Assembly (NCBI GenBank): GCA_017630115.1
Contig: JAGBVY010000141.1
Location: 1-14,021, forward strand
Direction of reading: 5' to 3'
Length of the DNA stretch: 14,021 nucleotides
Origin: Tidjanibacter sp.
Lineage (GTDB): Bacteria > Bacteroidota > Bacteroidia > Bacteroidales > Rikenellaceae
The position numbers and the translations under genes are program-made. The notes beneath the pieces were generated by a model. That model had not been told where the DNA came from. It did not search any database and worked only from the letters and a program-made list of their open reading frames with translations. Below, piece after piece: positions 12,720 to 14,021 of this stretch. Position 1 is the first letter of the stretch; every line of letters begins with the position of its first letter.

Positions 12720-14021
12720 ATGAAGAAAACATTGGTTGACCTTTTTGAGGAGTCGGTTGCTAATTATGCTGGCAACGTCTTTCTGAAAGAGAAAATTGGT
12801 AAAACTTGGACCGATACTACCTATGCTCAGACCCGCGATGCAGTCTATGAGATTGGTGCTGGTTATGTAAAGCTGGGTGTAGCCCCCAAAGACAATATGG
12901 CTCTGCTCTCGGAGGGTAGGAATATGTGGATTATGTCGGAGCTTGCTATGTTCTACGCAGGTGCTGCCAACGTGCCCCTGTCGATTAAACTCGAAGAGAG
13001 CAACGACCTGACATTCCGTCTGCGCCACTCAGACACCAAGTGGATTGTAGTGTCGAAGAGCCAGCTGCCCAAAATCCGTCGCATTATGGACGAACTTCCT
13101 TTGGTTGAGAAGGTTATCATCATCGACCACGTTGATGACTTGCAGGAGAAAGAGATTCTGATGGACGACGTTAGGGCTATGGGTCGTGAGCTTTTGGCCG
13201 AGGACAAAGAGGGCTTCCTCAAAATTGGTCAGGCCATCCAAAACAACGACTTGGCAACCATCACCTACACCAGTGGTACTACCGCCGACCCCAAAGGCGT
13301 TTGTCTGTCGCACCGCAACTATACCTCCAACGTTGAGCAGGCCCTCACGCTGATGGATATCGACAGCTCGTGGCGTACACTCATCATCCTGCCTTTGGAC
13401 CACTGCTTTGCACACGTTGTAGGTTTCTACATCTTTATGCATAAGGGTGCTCAGGTTGCTACCGTACAGAATGGTCGCAACGGTATGGAGACTCTGAGGA
13501 ACATTCCTCTGAATATCAAGGAGGTTAAACCCCACATCATCCTCTCGGTACCCACTCTGGCCAAGAACTTCAAGAAGAACATCGAGAACAACATCAAGGC
13601 CAAAGGTAAGGTGGTTGAGACCCTCTACAACTGGGGTTTGAAGAATGCTATTGCCTACAATGGCGACAGCGACAAGGAGCGTGGTAAAGGTCTTAGGGCT
13701 TTGCGTAAACCTCTGGTATGGTTGTTCGACAAGGTTATCTTCTCGAAAGTTAGAGAGGCATTTGGTGGCGAGATGAAGTTCTTTGTTGGTGGTGGCGCGC
13801 TGCTCGACAAGGAGTTGCAGGTATTCTTTATGGCTGTTGGTATGCCTATGTTCCAAGGCTATGGTCTGAGCGAGGCTACCCCCGTAATCTCGTCGAATGG
13901 TCCTCGTAGATATCAGTTCGGTTCGAGCGGCGTTATGGTCAAACCCTTCGAGATGAAGATTTGCGATCCCGACGGCAACGAGCTTCCCGAGGGCGAGAAG
14001 GGCGAGATGGTCTGCAAGGGC
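12720..14021 (+). CDS. AMP-binding long-chain acyl-CoA synthetase, C-terminus outside window
   Basis: The frame is open from the ATG at 12720 to the right edge (434 residues). The family is usually about 550-620 residues, so the C-terminal subdomain is missing. Adenylate-forming signatures are clear: the phosphate-binding loop YTSGTTADPKGV at 183-194, LPLDHCFAHVVGFY after it, VGGGALLDKEL near 360, and GYGLSEATP at 380-388 (A5 motif, adenine/acyl pocket). These enzymes activate fatty acids with ATP and CoA in the cytoplasm, and the sequence resembles the bacterial long-chain (FadD15-like) group. The leader between the nitroreductase stop and this ATG is A-rich, with no Shine-Dalgarno sequence or terminator, in keeping with a shared transcript. 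Chain-length preference cannot be judged. Confidence 0.9.
   Translation, partial: MKKTLVDLFEESVANYAGNVFLKEKIGKTWTDTTYAQTRDAVYEIGAGYVKLGVAPKDNMALLSEGRNMWIMSELAMFYAGAANVPLSIKLEESNDLTFRLRHSDTKWIVVSKSQLPKIRRIMDELPLVEKVIIIDHVDDLQEKEILMDDVRAMGRELLAEDKEGFLKIGQAIQNNDLATITYTSGTTADPKGVCLSHRNYTSNVEQALTLMDIDSSWRTLIILPLDHCFAHVVGFYIFMHKGAQVATVQNGRNGMETLRNIPLNIKEVKPHIILSVPTLAKNFKKNIENNIKAKGKVVETLYNWGLKNAIAYNGDSDKERGKGLRALRKPLVWLFDKVIFSKVREAFGGEMKFFVGGGALLDKELQVFFMAVGMPMFQGYGLSEATPVISSNGPRRYQFGSSGVMVKPFEMKICDPDGNELPEGEKGEMVCKG

Overview
The window looks like a chromosomal segment of a member of the Bacteroidota, most likely order Bacteroidales. Three signs point there. The genes lack Shine-Dalgarno sites and have A/T-rich leaders. 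The promoter matches are of the Bacteroidetes type (TTTG at -33, TAnnTTTG at -7). The protein families are typical of the phylum: Omp28-related lipoproteins, a DUF6029-like outer-membrane protein, TlpA-type thioredoxins, and SPII lipoproteins with acidic residues just after the lipid cysteine. No mobile element, RNA gene or CRISPR array was seen, and I cannot name a genus or species.

Left half, minus strand (1-5269): five closely spaced genes read leftwards from a good promoter at 5394-5424. In order they encode a periplasmic TlpA-like thiol oxidoreductase, a 537-residue predicted outer-membrane beta-barrel (DUF6029-like), and three consecutive Omp28-related lipoproteins. Each lipoprotein has an Ig-like N-terminal domain and a CxxC thioredoxin-like domain. 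The last is cut by the left edge of the window.

Right half, plus strand (5674-11882): across a 404-bp divergent intergenic region lies a 991-residue lipoprotein with tandem FN3-like repeats and one perfect EF-hand-type calcium loop, followed by a hairpin. Then come a second DUF6029-like barrel (533 residues) and a fourth Omp28-related lipoprotein with an extra Ig-like domain, ended by a strong terminator at 11907-11936. The DUF6029/Omp28 pair therefore occurs twice, in inverted orientation, around the large lipoprotein.

Right edge (11937-14021): after its own promoter comes an apparently unrelated two-gene unit, a nitroreductase-family flavoprotein followed by the first 434 codons of an AMP-binding acyl-CoA synthetase.

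The most interesting idea is that the TlpA/DUF6029/Omp28 genes form an envelope thiol-redox system. It would have a periplasmic CxxC protein, a barrel whose most conserved stretch is a two-cysteine CSGGVCR loop next to its C-terminal strand, and several predicted surface CxxC lipoproteins with different active-site dipeptides. The gene context and motifs are seen directly. The redox relay itself is inference.
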